Source: Acetobacteroides hydrogenigenes
GTDB lineage: Bacteria > Bacteroidota > Bacteroidia > Bacteroidales > ZOR0009
DNA: 64,000 nt
Direction of reading: 5' to 3'
Assembly: GCF_004340205.1 (NCBI RefSeq)
Contig: NZ_SLWB01000002.1
Coordinates: forward strand, 1-64,000
Both the position numbers and the translations under genes were made by a program. Below, in pieces: positions 25,816 to 34,317 of this stretch (within the stretch, counting starts at the first letter, position 1; every line of letters starts with the position of its first letter). The notes under the pieces are model-generated. The model did no database searches. It was not told where the DNA came from and saw nothing but the letters and a program-made list of their open reading frames with translations.

Positions 25816-26463
25816 ATGAAAACCATCTACTTCCTAAGCGGGCTGGGAGCCGACGAGCGCGCGTTCGTGAGCCTTCAGCAAAACGGCATCACCGGAAAGC
25901 CCATTAAATGGATATCGCCCAAAAAGCACGAGAGCCTGCGGGAGTACTGCGCGCGGCTCACCAATCAGCTCGATGCCGATAGCGGCATCGTCCTCGTGGG
26001 CGTTTCGTTTGGGGGGATTGTTGCCCAGGAGATATCGAAGCTGGTAAAGGTCGATAAGGTCATCATCCTATCGAGCATTAAATCGGTGCGGGAGCTCAGC
26101 TGGCGGCTGAGCGTTGTGCGTGCCCTTGGCCTCTACCGGCTGGCGCCATCGGGGCTGCTGAAGTGGGCCAACCTGCTGGCCCGCAGCTACAGCTTTGGCA
26201 CCCAGACAAAGGCCGAGTCGGAGCTGCTCGGCCAGATCATTAAGGATACCGATAGCTCCTTCATGAAGTGGGCCATCGGCGAGCTGATGCGGTGGAAGGG
26301 CGGTGCGCCCAACCCGGCTGTTGTCCACATCCACGGCGATAAGGACCGCATCTTCCCCATCGGCCGGATTCGTAACGCCATTACCATTGCCGGCGGAAGC
26401 CACTTCATGATCGTAAACCGCGCCAAGGAGATCTCCGAGCTTATCGAAAAGGAGATCGGCTAG
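25816..26463 (+). CDS. Alpha/beta hydrolase
   Basis: A 215-residue alpha/beta-hydrolase fold protein. The nucleophile elbow is GVSFGG (about residue 62-67), the acid is in HGDKDRIFP (about 175-183), and the histidine is in GGSHFMI. The lid region is short. The substrate is unknown. It starts 129 bp after the glycosyltransferase and ends 18 bp before the 41-bp hairpin array. Confidence 0.8.
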   Translation: MKTIYFLSGLGADERAFVSLQQNGITGKPIKWISPKKHESLREYCARLTNQLDADSGIVLVGVSFGGIVAQEISKLVKVDKVIILSSIKSVRELSWRLSVVRALGLYRLAPSGLLKWANLLARSYSFGTQTKAESELLGQIIKDTDSSFMKWAIGELMRWKGGAPNPAVVHIHGDKDRIFPIGRIRNAITIAGGSHFMIVNRAKEISELIEKEIG

Positions 26464-26481
26464 CGGAAGCAGCCGAAGCCC

Positions 26482-26687
26482 TGTCTAACACTAGACAGAG
26501 TCCATGCGCCCTGCAGGAAGGCTGTCTAATCCTAGACAAGGGCTATGCACACCTCAGGAGGCTTGTCTAACGCTAGACGGCGGCCATGCAGCGCTGCAGG
26601 AAGGTTGTCTAGCCCTAGACCGAGCCCATGCAGCCTGCAGGAAGGCTGCCTAAATCTAGGTAAAGGCTACGCAGCCATCCGAAAGCC
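26482..26687 (+). repeat. Tandem array of five 41-42-bp hairpin units upstream of the second DUF6261 gene
   Basis: Units start at 26482, 26523, 26564, 26606 and 26647. Each opens with TGTCTA-NNNN-TAGAC(A), a stem with a 4-nt loop whose loop varies (ACAC, ATCC, ACGC, GCCC, AATC), and continues with a CATGCAGCCTGCAGGAAGG-like tail. In the fifth unit both arms change (TGCCTA ... TAGGTA), preserving one pair through a compensatory change and another as G-T. The array starts just after the hydrolase stop. It shares unit length and design, but not sequence, with the array at 12904-13197. Confidence 0.88.
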
Positions 26688-26809
26688 CTACCGGCGCTGG
26701 AGTTGTAAAAAAAAGCAGCCCTGCCCCCTATTTTTTTTCAGATCTGCATCTTGCATTGCATCTATTTTACTATATTTATCAATCATTAACCATTTAACCC
26801 GTTCTAAAT

Positions 26810-27559
26810 ATGAAAAAAGTAAGGTTTAACAGCTCTCCTGTACCATTCTTAACCTACATGGAGTTCTACCAGTTTGTAGCATCGCAGGCTAACCGCATTC
26901 ACGATTTAGGCGATACCGTACTCACCGATACCGAGCTCAAGCAGCTGGTTGCCGTGCTAATTGCGCTTTCGGGCGATTTCAACAAGCTGCTGCTGCGCGT
27001 TCAGAAGAGCCTGATCACCGACGATATCACCAAGAAGGACAAGGTGCGCGACTTTAGCATCTCGGCGCTACGCGCGGCCATTAGGAATGCCCACTACTCT
27101 ACGGACGAAGAGGTGGTGCGCTGCTCGGTTGCCCTAACCGTCCTGCTCGAAACCTACGGGGATATCGCTCGCGAGGATCTTGACACCGAAAGCGCCACCA
27201 TCGACAAGCTGGTGGAAGAGCTCGAGGGCCCAACCTACAAGCCCATGGTGGATAAGCTGCTCATTGGCGCCAACGTGGTACGCCTAAAAACCGACAACGA
27301 CACGTTTAAGAAGCTGTACAACCAGCGCTCGAACGAGGAGGTTGCCAAGGATGCCACCGACACGCGCCAGCTCCGCAACAAGGTAAACGAGCAGTACCAG
27401 CTGCTGTGCGACTACGTGCTGCTAAAGGCCCGCATGAAGGACGAGGAGCAGTACAACCAGTCGGTGCTCATCATCAACCAGGTTCGTAGCCACTACAGCG
27501 CCCTAAAGGCCCAGAGCAAGGCCGCCCAAAAGAACGACGAAAGCACTACCAAAAAGTAA
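26810..27559 (+). CDS. DUF6261-family protein (paralogue B)
   Basis: A 249-residue helical, probably cytoplasmic protein without signal or membrane segments. Its core (AIRNAHYSTDEEVVRCSVALTVLLETYG split around residue 100-130, then LRNKVNEQYQLLCDYVLLKA) aligns with the protein at 13308-14036. The tail is lysine/threonine-rich (KNDESTTKK). I place it in DUF6261, function unknown. The start lies 122 bp after the end of a hairpin array, repeating the arrangement of the first locus. A terminator follows. Confidence 0.72.
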   Translation: MKKVRFNSSPVPFLTYMEFYQFVASQANRIHDLGDTVLTDTELKQLVAVLIALSGDFNKLLLRVQKSLITDDITKKDKVRDFSISALRAAIRNAHYSTDEEVVRCSVALTVLLETYGDIAREDLDTESATIDKLVEELEGPTYKPMVDKLLIGANVVRLKTDNDTFKKLYNQRSNEEVAKDATDTRQLRNKVNEQYQLLCDYVLLKARMKDEEQYNQSVLIINQVRSHYSALKAQSKAAQKNDESTTKK

Positions 27560-27579
27560 ACAAGCTGCCCTGCTATTCG

Positions 27580-27621
27580 AGCGAGTAGCCGCCACTACAA
27601 CGGGCGCTGCTCGCTTTTTTT
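27580..27621 (+). terminator. Intrinsic terminator after DUF6261 gene B
   Basis: AGCGAG(T)AGC pairs with GCTGCTCGCT and is followed by seven T. Confidence 0.75.
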
Positions 27622-27759
27622 ATGCCGACAACCAGTATGTTGTTAATGTTTATTTGTACATTTTATGGTTTGGCACCATTTTTGAGAAGAGAGATTTCGC
27701 TTTGCCGATACTGTATTGAACGTTAGGTATCGCAACCATTAACCATAATATCAACGCAT

Positions 27760-28500
27760 ATGAAACTTTTCTTTTCGACATTTATGCTAATCGCGGTCTC
27801 GTCCGTAGCCACAGCACAAAACTTAACGCTGGGCGTTAAGGCGGGTAGCAGCACCACCACCTTTAGGGGCGACTACTCCTACTCTGCATCTAATATGTAC
27901 GACAATTCCAAAACAAATTCGCTTGTGCTAACCGAGTACCTCAACTATAAGCTGACATCAATGCTCTCGGTACAGGCAGAGCTGAGCTACCAGAAAAAGG
28001 GCTTTGAGTATAAAACCAAGCGCACTGTTGTCGATTACGCCGAATTTGGGAACGTCGAATTCGGATATCTACAGATCCCCTTACTTCTTCAATTCAGCTA
28101 CGGAGGTAAGCTAAAGGTTTTTTCAAATGGTGGTCCATCGGTTAACATCCTTGTATCAGATGGCTACTTCCACTTAAAATCCAACAATAGCGAACTCTCA
28201 AATTCCGTTGGTTATGTACCCTTAGATGTAACACGTAATATAAAATCCGACTTCAACAAGGTTACGCTCGGGCTTGTGGGATCGGCAGGGGTATCCTACG
28301 ACATTACCTCTACCATAGGCATTCTTGGCGAATTTAGGATTGGCTACGACTTAACTAAGTCAGCAAAAAATAAAGAGAAACTCACTATTTATACATTTTT
28401 ACCCCTTCCTCCAGGCACACCAGAACCCCTCTACTACAAGAACACCCACTTCCTGAGCTACACCGTGCAGGGGGGCGTTTACTTTAAGTTGAGCAAGTAA
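27760..28500 (+). CDS. PorT-like outer-membrane beta-barrel protein
   Basis: A 246-residue exported protein with a signal peptide (about 1-19, ending TAQN). Alternating beta strands are typical of the Bacteroidota outer-membrane beta-barrel family (LTLGVKAGSSTTTF at the start, QGGVYFKLSK at the end). It is predicted to span the outer membrane as a small barrel of unknown function. The lipoprotein gene 25 bp downstream is probably co-transcribed. Confidence 0.8.
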   Translation: MKLFFSTFMLIAVSSVATAQNLTLGVKAGSSTTTFRGDYSYSASNMYDNSKTNSLVLTEYLNYKLTSMLSVQAELSYQKKGFEYKTKRTVVDYAEFGNVEFGYLQIPLLLQFSYGGKLKVFSNGGPSVNILVSDGYFHLKSNNSELSNSVGYVPLDVTRNIKSDFNKVTLGLVGSAGVSYDITSTIGILGEFRIGYDLTKSAKNKEKLTIYTFLPLPPGTPEPLYYKNTHFLSYTVQGGVYFKLSK

Positions 28501-28525
28501 CGTTATATTCAAAATAATAAAAGCA

Positions 28526-28960
28526 ATGAGAACAGCCATTTTACTAATGAGCCTACTTTTCGCCTTTACGGCATGCTCGAAGGATGAGGATAATAGCCAA
28601 GACCCAACCATCGACTACCCCAACAGCAAGGTTTACACCAGCACCAACGGAACGATGCTAGTATTGCACAGCGCCGAGTGGTACCTCACCAAGGCCAGCA
28701 ATGGCGGCGGCGATGTTCACCTAAAAATCTCAGGCCTTACCAACGGCGATAGGCTAACCATCCAAACCCACGGTGATGGACTAATTAGCGACGACAACCT
28801 TGAGATGGACACCAATAAGAGCTTTAACAAGGATATTATCATTAGCTTCTTTGCAACCTCACTGCCATCTGGAGAATTCGAGAAGTCTACCACTATAAAG
28901 GTTTACCGAGGATCGGACGTGCTGACGGTAGACCTAAAGAGCGGCAAGCTGAAGTTCTGA
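28526..28960 (+). CDS. Small lipoprotein
   Basis: A 144-residue lipoprotein with a signal peptide and lipobox FTAC, followed by a charged spacer (SKDEDNSQDP) and a beta-rich domain of about 110 residues. I recognise no family. It is partnered with the upstream outer-membrane barrel gene. Confidence 0.7.
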   Translation: MRTAILLMSLLFAFTACSKDEDNSQDPTIDYPNSKVYTSTNGTMLVLHSAEWYLTKASNGGGDVHLKISGLTNGDRLTIQTHGDGLISDDNLEMDTNKSFNKDIIISFFATSLPSGEFEKSTTIKVYRGSDVLTVDLKSGKLKF

Positions 28961-28984
28961 CAGGCAACATCAATTCCAAATACA

Positions 28985-29020
28985 AGAAGCGCCCCCAAAC
29001 CGGAGGCGCTTCTGTTTTAT
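28985..29020. terminator. Intrinsic terminator after the lipoprotein gene
   Basis: GAAGCGCC pairs with GGCGCTTC, followed by TGTTTTAT. It lies between convergent genes. Confidence 0.7.
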
Positions 29021-29041
29021 CAATTAGGTAGAGGGATGACG

Positions 29042-29650
29042 CTAAAACAGGTAGATTGCACAAATCATGGTAACCATACCTAGAGCGTACCCCCCAGCAA
29101 TCTGCTTAATGTTGTGCTCTCCAAGGTATAGCCTCGACGTTCCGATAACCCCGCTAAAGAGAAATCCTACGAGTAGGAAGCCTACAATGCTAGAGAGCAG
29201 CTTAAGGATTACCAGAATAATCATGCCCACCAAACCACCGATTCCTACCATATGGATGCTCACCTTCCAAAAGAAGTTGAGCGCAAAGGTGAGCAATACG
29301 GCAATGGTGGAGCCCATCAGAAACCCCTTGATTACACCGGGTAACGAAATTCCCCCTATAAAGTAGAAGGTTATCGCGTACAGAACAAAGGTGATAAGCA
29401 AAGGGAGCACCCGTTCCTTGCGATCGGAGAAGCTGTAGTCCTTCGCCATTTTCCGCTTAACGAAAATGGGTAAGAGCAGCATAGGGAGCACGAGCGTATT
29501 GGCCACAACAACCATCAGCACGTACTGTTTTACCTCCCAAGGGAGAAGGGCCGCCACGCTGCCAGCCTGAAACATGATCAGAATGCCGTAGGTAGGCATA
29601 AAAAGGGGATGCAGCAAAAAGCTGAAAGTCTTAGCCAGCACTTTTAACAT
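29042..29650 (-). CDS. PAP2-like integral membrane protein
   Basis: A 202-residue protein with about six hydrophobic helices. It shows weak PAP2 phosphatase landmarks: DRKERVLP (KxxxxxxRP region), SIHMVGIGGL (in place of PSGH) and SRLYLGEHNIKQIAGG (SRxxxxxH). The second motif is degenerate, so activity is uncertain. The ATG at 29650 is used; it lies 4 bp after the rpoN stop, indicating one transcript with rpoN. Confidence 0.6.
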   Translation of the reverse strand: MLKVLAKTFSFLLHPLFMPTYGILIMFQAGSVAALLPWEVKQYVLMVVVANTLVLPMLLLPIFVKRKMAKDYSFSDRKERVLPLLITFVLYAITFYFIGGISLPGVIKGFLMGSTIAVLLTFALNFFWKVSIHMVGIGGLVGMIILVILKLLSSIVGFLLVGFLFSGVIGTSRLYLGEHNIKQIAGGYALGMVTMICAIYLF

Positions 29651-29654
29651 ATCT

Positions 29655-31094
29655 CTATAGCTCCTTCCGTAACCGCGCAACCGGGATGTTGAGCTGCTCG
29701 CGATACTTGGCCACCGTACGGCGGGCAATCGGGTATCCCTTTTCTTTAAGGATGTCCATAAGCGCCTCGTCGGTTAGCGGCTGCCTCTTGTTCTCGCTGG
29801 CAACGCACTCCTCCAGTATAGTTTTTATCTCTCTTGTCGAAACCTCCTCCCCGCTATCGTTTTGCATTCCCTCCGAGAAGAAGTGTTTTAGCGGATAAAT
29901 GCCGAAGTGGGTTTGCACGTACTTGCTATTCACCACGCGCGATATGGTGGAAATATCAAGGTTAGTAACCTCGGCAATATCCTTAAGTATCATAGGACGA
30001 AGCTTGGTTTCGTCGCCCTCCATAAAGTAGGCCTTCTGAAACTCCAGAATAGCGTTCATGGTAAGCATCAGCGTATTCTGCCTCAGCTTTAGGGCATCAA
30101 TAAACCACTTTGCCGAATCGATCTTTTGCTTAACAAAGGTTACCGCTTCCTTATCCTTCTTCGTATTATCCAACTTGCGAGCAACGTACTCCTGAAGCAT
30201 TGCTTGATATTCGCGACTGATCCTGAGCTCCGGTTGATTCTTTGAGTTGAGCGAAAGCATCAGCTCGTCATCCTTTAGCTCTAAGACAAAGTCTGGAATA
30301 ATATGCTCGGCATACGCGCTGTGCGGATCGTTATAGCTGCTTCCGGGCTTCGGCGTAAGGCTAACAATCTCCTCAATAGCATCGCGAAGCTCGTCCTCCT
30401 CCAAACCTAGCCTACTGGCAATCTTATCGTAGTGCTTCTTGGTGAACTCCTCGAAGTACTTCTCCAAGATTATGGTCGCATTATAAACAGCTTTTACCTC
30501 TTGATCTTTATGCCGCAGCTGAATCAACAGGCACTCCTGAAGGTTACGGGCACCAACGCCCAACGGCTCAAAATCCTGAATAACCTGCAGCACCTCCTCA
30601 AGCTCCTCCTCAGTAACCTCAAGGTTTAGCGCAAAGGCAATATCATCCACAATATTCTCAAGTGGACGACGGAGGTAGCCATCGTCATCAATGCTACCGA
30701 TAAGGTACTGCCCAAGGGCCTGCTGCCTCGGAGTGATAGGACGTAGCCCTAGCTGATCCTCCAAACTAGCATGGAAATCGATTCCTACCGAAAACGGAAT
30801 GGCCGTCTTGGTGCTATCCTTGGAGTAGTTATTAGCATACAGCTTGTAGTTGGGCGTATCGTCGTCGTTGATATACGAGTCGATATTCGACAGCGCATCC
30901 TCTTGCGTCTTATCGGCCATTTCGGCCTCATCGCTCACCTGATCGCCTCCCTCTTCGAGTACAGGATTAACCTCCAGCTCCTCCTTGATGCGCTGCTCAA
31001 GCTGCATGGTGGGCAGCTCCAGCAGCTTAATCATCTGGATTTGCTGGGGGGATAGCTTCTGTAGTAATCGTTGCTGAAGGTTTAGCTTTTGCAT
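29655..31094 (-). CDS. rpoN: RNA polymerase sigma-54 factor
   Basis: A 479-residue sigma-54, which directs RNA polymerase to -24/-12 promoters and needs enhancer-binding ATPases. The N-terminal glutamine/leucine-rich activator region (LQQRLLQKLSPQQIQMIKLL), the core-binding region, the helix-turn-helix region (ISRVVNSKYVQTHFG) and the RpoN box ARRTVAKYR near the C-terminus are all present. Length is normal. No activator is visible nearby. Confidence 0.96.
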   Translation of the reverse strand: MQKLNLQQRLLQKLSPQQIQMIKLLELPTMQLEQRIKEELEVNPVLEEGGDQVSDEAEMADKTQEDALSNIDSYINDDDTPNYKLYANNYSKDSTKTAIPFSVGIDFHASLEDQLGLRPITPRQQALGQYLIGSIDDDGYLRRPLENIVDDIAFALNLEVTEEELEEVLQVIQDFEPLGVGARNLQECLLIQLRHKDQEVKAVYNATIILEKYFEEFTKKHYDKIASRLGLEEDELRDAIEEIVSLTPKPGSSYNDPHSAYAEHIIPDFVLELKDDELMLSLNSKNQPELRISREYQAMLQEYVARKLDNTKKDKEAVTFVKQKIDSAKWFIDALKLRQNTLMLTMNAILEFQKAYFMEGDETKLRPMILKDIAEVTNLDISTISRVVNSKYVQTHFGIYPLKHFFSEGMQNDSGEEVSTREIKTILEECVASENKRQPLTDEALMDILKEKGYPIARRTVAKYREQLNIPVARLRKEL

Positions 31095-31120
31095 GCTAGC
31101 GTATTCCGTTGCTACTTAGG

Positions 31121-32518
31121 TTAAAACTCTGCAGTATTTGGGGTACGAGGGAATGGAATAACATCGCGGATGTTGCCCATACCGGTAACAAATAGCAGTA
31201 GGCGCTCGAACCCAAGTCCGAATCCCGAGTGTGGCGCAGTTCCAAACCTACGAGTATCCAGATACCACCACATATCCTTTTCTGGAATCTCCAGCTCGGT
31301 AATACGGTCCATCAGCTTTTCGTAGTTCTCCTCACGCTGCGATCCTCCAATGATTTCGCCAATCTTTGGGAAAAGCACGTCCATGGCACGAACAGTTTTG
31401 CCATCGGGATTTTGCTTCATGTAGAAAGCCTTAATCTCCTTTGGATAGTCGGTTAGGATTACGGGCTTCATGAAGTGCTTCTCAACAAGGTAGCGCTCGT
31501 GCTCCGATTGTAGGTCGAGCCCCCAGCTAACAGGGAATTCGAACTTATGGCCGCTGGCCATAAGAATATCGATAGCCTCGGTATATGGTAGGCGAACGAA
31601 GTCGTTGCTAACAACAAACTTCAGGCGCTCGATTAGCTCCTCATCGTACATCTTGTTAAGGAACTCGAGATCCTCCATGCAGTTATCCAGCGCGTACTGG
31701 ATGAGGTTCTTTAGGAAGTCCTCGGCAAGGTTCATGTTGTCCACTATCTCGTAGAAGGCCATTTCCGGCTCAATCATCCAGAATTCTGCAAGGTGGCGAG
31801 GAGTGTTCGAGTTCTCGGCACGGAAGGTTGGCCCAAAGGTGTAGATCTCCGATAGCGCCATGGCTCCTAGCTCGCCTTCGAGCTGCCCCGATACGGTAAG
31901 GTTGGTCGACTTACCAAAGAAGTCCTGGGTATAGTCGATCTTACCATCCTCGGTACGGGGTGGGTTGTTCAAGTCCAGCGTGGTTACCTGAAACATGGCT
32001 CCGGCCCCTTCGGCATCCGAACCGGTAATGATGGGGGTATGCAGGTAGAAAAATCCTCTATCGTTAAAGTACTTGTGGATAGCGTAGGCCATGGCATGGC
32101 GGATGCGAAGCACCGCGCCAAACGTGTTGGTACGTGGACGCAGGTGGGCAATCTCCCTAAGGAACTCCAGCGAGTGTCCCTTCTTCTGAAGTGGGTAGGT
32201 GTTGGCATCGGCCGTACCGTAAATCTCGATCTCCTTAGCGAGCATCTCTACGCTTTGGCCCGAGCCTACCGACTCAACCAGCGTCCCAACAACCTTAAGG
32301 CAAGCACCTGTAGTTATCTGCTTAAGCAGCTCCTCGTTGAAATTCGAAACCTCAACAACTACTTGTATATTATTAATGGTAGAACCGTCGTTCAGTGCGA
32401 TAAATGCTACGTTCTTGTTGCCACGCTTGGTGCGTACCCAACCTTTTGCAGTGACTTCGCTGCCAACGCTGTTGGAGCGGAGCAGATCCTTAATCTTAAG
32501 TCGTCCTCCGGGTTGCAT
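31121..32518 (-). CDS. asnS: Asparagine--tRNA ligase
   Basis: A 465-residue class IIb synthetase. It has an N-terminal OB-fold anticodon-binding domain (about 18-105) and a catalytic domain with motif 2 ([21 protein letters not shown]) and motif 3 ([12 protein letters not shown]), as in AsnRS. A TAACTTTG box lies at 32554-32561. Normal length. The presence of both asnS and glnS implies direct charging of tRNA-Asn and tRNA-Gln. Confidence 0.95.
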   Translation of the reverse strand: MQPGGRLKIKDLLRSNSVGSEVTAKGWVRTKRGNKNVAFIALNDGSTINNIQVVVEVSNFNEELLKQITTGACLKVVGTLVESVGSGQSVEMLAKEIEIYGTADANTYPLQKKGHSLEFLREIAHLRPRTNTFGAVLRIRHAMAYAIHKYFNDRGFFYLHTPIITGSDAEGAGAMFQVTTLDLNNPPRTEDGKIDYTQDFFGKSTNLTVSGQLEGELGAMALSEIYTFGPTFRAENSNTPRHLAEFWMIEPEMAFYEIVDNMNLAEDFLKNLIQYALDNCMEDLEFLNKMYDEELIERLKFVVSNDFVRLPYTEAIDILMASGHKFEFPVSWGLDLQSEHERYLVEKHFMKPVILTDYPKEIKAFYMKQNPDGKTVRAMDVLFPKIGEIIGGSQREENYEKLMDRITELEIPEKDMWWYLDTRRFGTAPHSGFGLGFERLLLFVTGMGNIRDVIPFPRTPNTAEF

Positions 32519-32553
32519 AATGATCTTAAATTATAAATTCATTTCGAAACTCG

Positions 32554-32561
32554 ACAAAGTT
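32554..32561 (-). promoter_or_regulatory. -7 promoter box for asnS
   Basis: The minus strand reads TAACTTTG, exact to TAnnTTTG, about 36 bp upstream of the ATG. Confidence 0.6.
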
Positions 32562-32647
32562 AAAAAAAAGAGCTTTCTACTGAGTCCGATATCGGGCTCA
32601 ATTTCCCTTATGTTTATAAAGTAAGTTAATACGTTAGTGGGCTTCAG

Positions 32648-33916
32648 CTACAGCACATCTTTCAGGATAAACTGAACCTTAATAGGATTACCCTCCCGAA
32701 GCACCTCCATGCGAATGACATCCCCCTTTTTCCCGTTAAGAATTCCCATCAGATCGTTCATTTTCATCGTAAGGCAGAACTTTTCGTTTATGGATATTAT
32801 TTGATCGCCAACTCGCAAGCCGGCCTTATCGGCAGGCGAGTTTTCCCGAACAGTTATTACTTTGTAACCAGGATAACCAGGAGATATTGAGCCTACTTCA
32901 ATACCGCTCATATCCATAAAGAAAACATTCTTGAAATTCGTATTGGGGCGGAGTCCGATTTTTTTATCGGGATAGTTGAGCACCACGTTAAAGCGCCTCA
33001 GGATTTCGGATCCGATGCTCCCATTCCGATAGTTCAAGTTCTCTGCGCTGCCAATATAAGCGGTATCCGGAAAGGCTGCAATAATGCTTTTAAAGCTAAA
33101 ATCGCCAATTCGAACTTTGGGAATGCGGCTTACCCTGCCGTAGATATCGCCGTTAAGCCCGTAGCCTAGGTAGCTGTAAATGCTATTTGCCGCTGGAACA
33201 AGTACCGTTTCGCTACGGGTATCGATCCAAATAGGGTTGCTGAGCCCCGAATCGACAAGGAACTTCATTGGCGAACTCTTTCCATTCGTACTAACGTTGA
33301 GCTTTACGAAGCACTTATCATCGGGAATGTCGAGGTCGTACTGCTTGTAACGCCTCATCTTCGAACGCTTGTAGAACTTAGGGTTCCAAATTTTAAGAAC
33401 ACCATTGGGATAGTCTATTTCTACTATAAAATTCTTAAAAAAAACGCCTCCAATTATGCCGTTGATCAACATTCCCGTTCGGATAGAAAAGTCGAAGATA
33501 TCATCCATCGCCACCAGAATATCCACATTTTCGCCTATGATGTCGGGCATGCGGAAGGTATTTTGCGTACTGGCAAGCGCTTCAATAGACTTGCCCTTGC
33601 CCAACCCCTGAAGCATAATTTTACGCGCATAGTTGAGCGTAAGTACGCGGTTATCCTGCAATGCAGTGACCATAACACCGCTAAGCCCTGTGTCTAGGAT
33701 AAACATTAAGGAGTCGGAGCCATTAACCGAAAAGGGGATGATGATATGGTTGTTGATAAATTTGAACTTTACCTTAGTATACTTTTTTGTGCTATCGACA
33801 AACCGGAAGTGATTGTAAAACGGATTGGGTTTTGGAGCAGCCTCTGCGTATAACGGAGACGCTACAACCAACAGAACAACAATAACACCAAGGAAATACT
33901 CGACGAAACGCTTCAT
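32648..33916 (-). CDS. Exported retropepsin-like aspartic protease with PDZ domain
   Basis: A 422-residue exported protein with an N-terminal signal segment (about 1-25). Two aspartyl-protease-like halves follow, FILDTGLSG (about 73-81) and FLVDSGLSN (about 217-225), each with the catalytic D-T/S-G. A C-terminal PDZ domain (about 330-420, AGLRVGDQIISINEK) completes it. The D(T/S)G pair suggests an intact single-chain enzyme. Likely periplasmic or envelope peptidase. The ATG at 33916 gives the signal peptide; the longer frame adds 12 residues. Confidence 0.85.
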   Translation of the reverse strand: MKRFVEYFLGVIVVLLVVASPLYAEAAPKPNPFYNHFRFVDSTKKYTKVKFKFINNHIIIPFSVNGSDSLMFILDTGLSGVMVTALQDNRVLTLNYARKIMLQGLGKGKSIEALASTQNTFRMPDIIGENVDILVAMDDIFDFSIRTGMLINGIIGGVFFKNFIVEIDYPNGVLKIWNPKFYKRSKMRRYKQYDLDIPDDKCFVKLNVSTNGKSSPMKFLVDSGLSNPIWIDTRSETVLVPAANSIYSYLGYGLNGDIYGRVSRIPKVRIGDFSFKSIIAAFPDTAYIGSAENLNYRNGSIGSEILRRFNVVLNYPDKKIGLRPNTNFKNVFFMDMSGIEVGSISPGYPGYKVITVRENSPADKAGLRVGDQIISINEKFCLTMKMNDLMGILNGKKGDVIRMEVLREGNPIKVQFILKDVL

Positions 33917-34023
33917 AGTAGTCCTCCTCTCTTTTACTATAGTAAACAGCAAATGAGGCTCTATGGTAATGGCTGCTTAGCGTAAAAAGCCGCGATTAGA
34001 GACCGGGGGACAACCCTCGGAAC

Positions 34024-34212
34024 GTGCAACTCGTCGAGTTTGAAGCGTAGCTCACTAAGCTTGACATGAAGCTCGCCGAGTTTGAAGCAAAACTCGACGA
34101 GTTTGAGGTGAAACTCACCGAGTCTGACGTGAAGCTCGGCGAATCTGACGTGAAGTTCGCCGAGGTTAAGGTGAAACTCAATGAGCTTGAAGCGAAGCTC
34201 GGCAAACTTCAT
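34024..34212 (+). repeat. Nine-unit tandem array with 21-bp period
   Basis: Units start every 21 bp from 34024 to 34192. Each is centred on a CTCGnCGAG-like dyad, preceded by GTGAAG or GCGAAG and followed by TTTGAA or TCTGAC. Read on the plus strand the units encode heptads of the pattern (V/A)KLxExE, with synonymous GAA/GAG and AAA/AAG changes, but a TAG interrupts unit 2. The minus strand is also open, but its only ATG lies in the gltX terminator. I treat it as a non-coding array or a relic of a coiled-coil gene. Confidence 0.85.
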
Positions 34213-34259
34213 GTGCGGAACGCCCATCCTAACGTAAAGGAGGGAGCTCCGCTGCCAAG

Positions 34260-34293
34260 CAAAAAGGCCCACCGGAATTCCTCCGGTGGGCCT
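34260..34293 (-). terminator. Intrinsic terminator after gltX
   Basis: On the minus strand GGCCCACCGGA pairs with TCCGGTGGGCC and is followed by TTTTTGC. Confidence 0.85.
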
Positions 34294-34317
34294 CGTATGG
34301 TTTATTAAGTGCCTGGC

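Noticed and set aside
26545-26829. 94-residue open frame across the 41-bp array
   Set aside because: It overlaps the array and the DUF6261 start and has no coding signature.
33961-34272. 103-residue minus-strand frame through the 21-bp array
   Set aside because: Its ATG lies inside the gltX terminator stem; openness follows from the 21-bp period.
34066-34308. 80-residue plus-strand heptad frame
   Set aside because: The ATG is internal to the repeats, a stop lies just upstream, and it runs into the gltX terminator. A relic is possible, so it is listed as a repeat instead.
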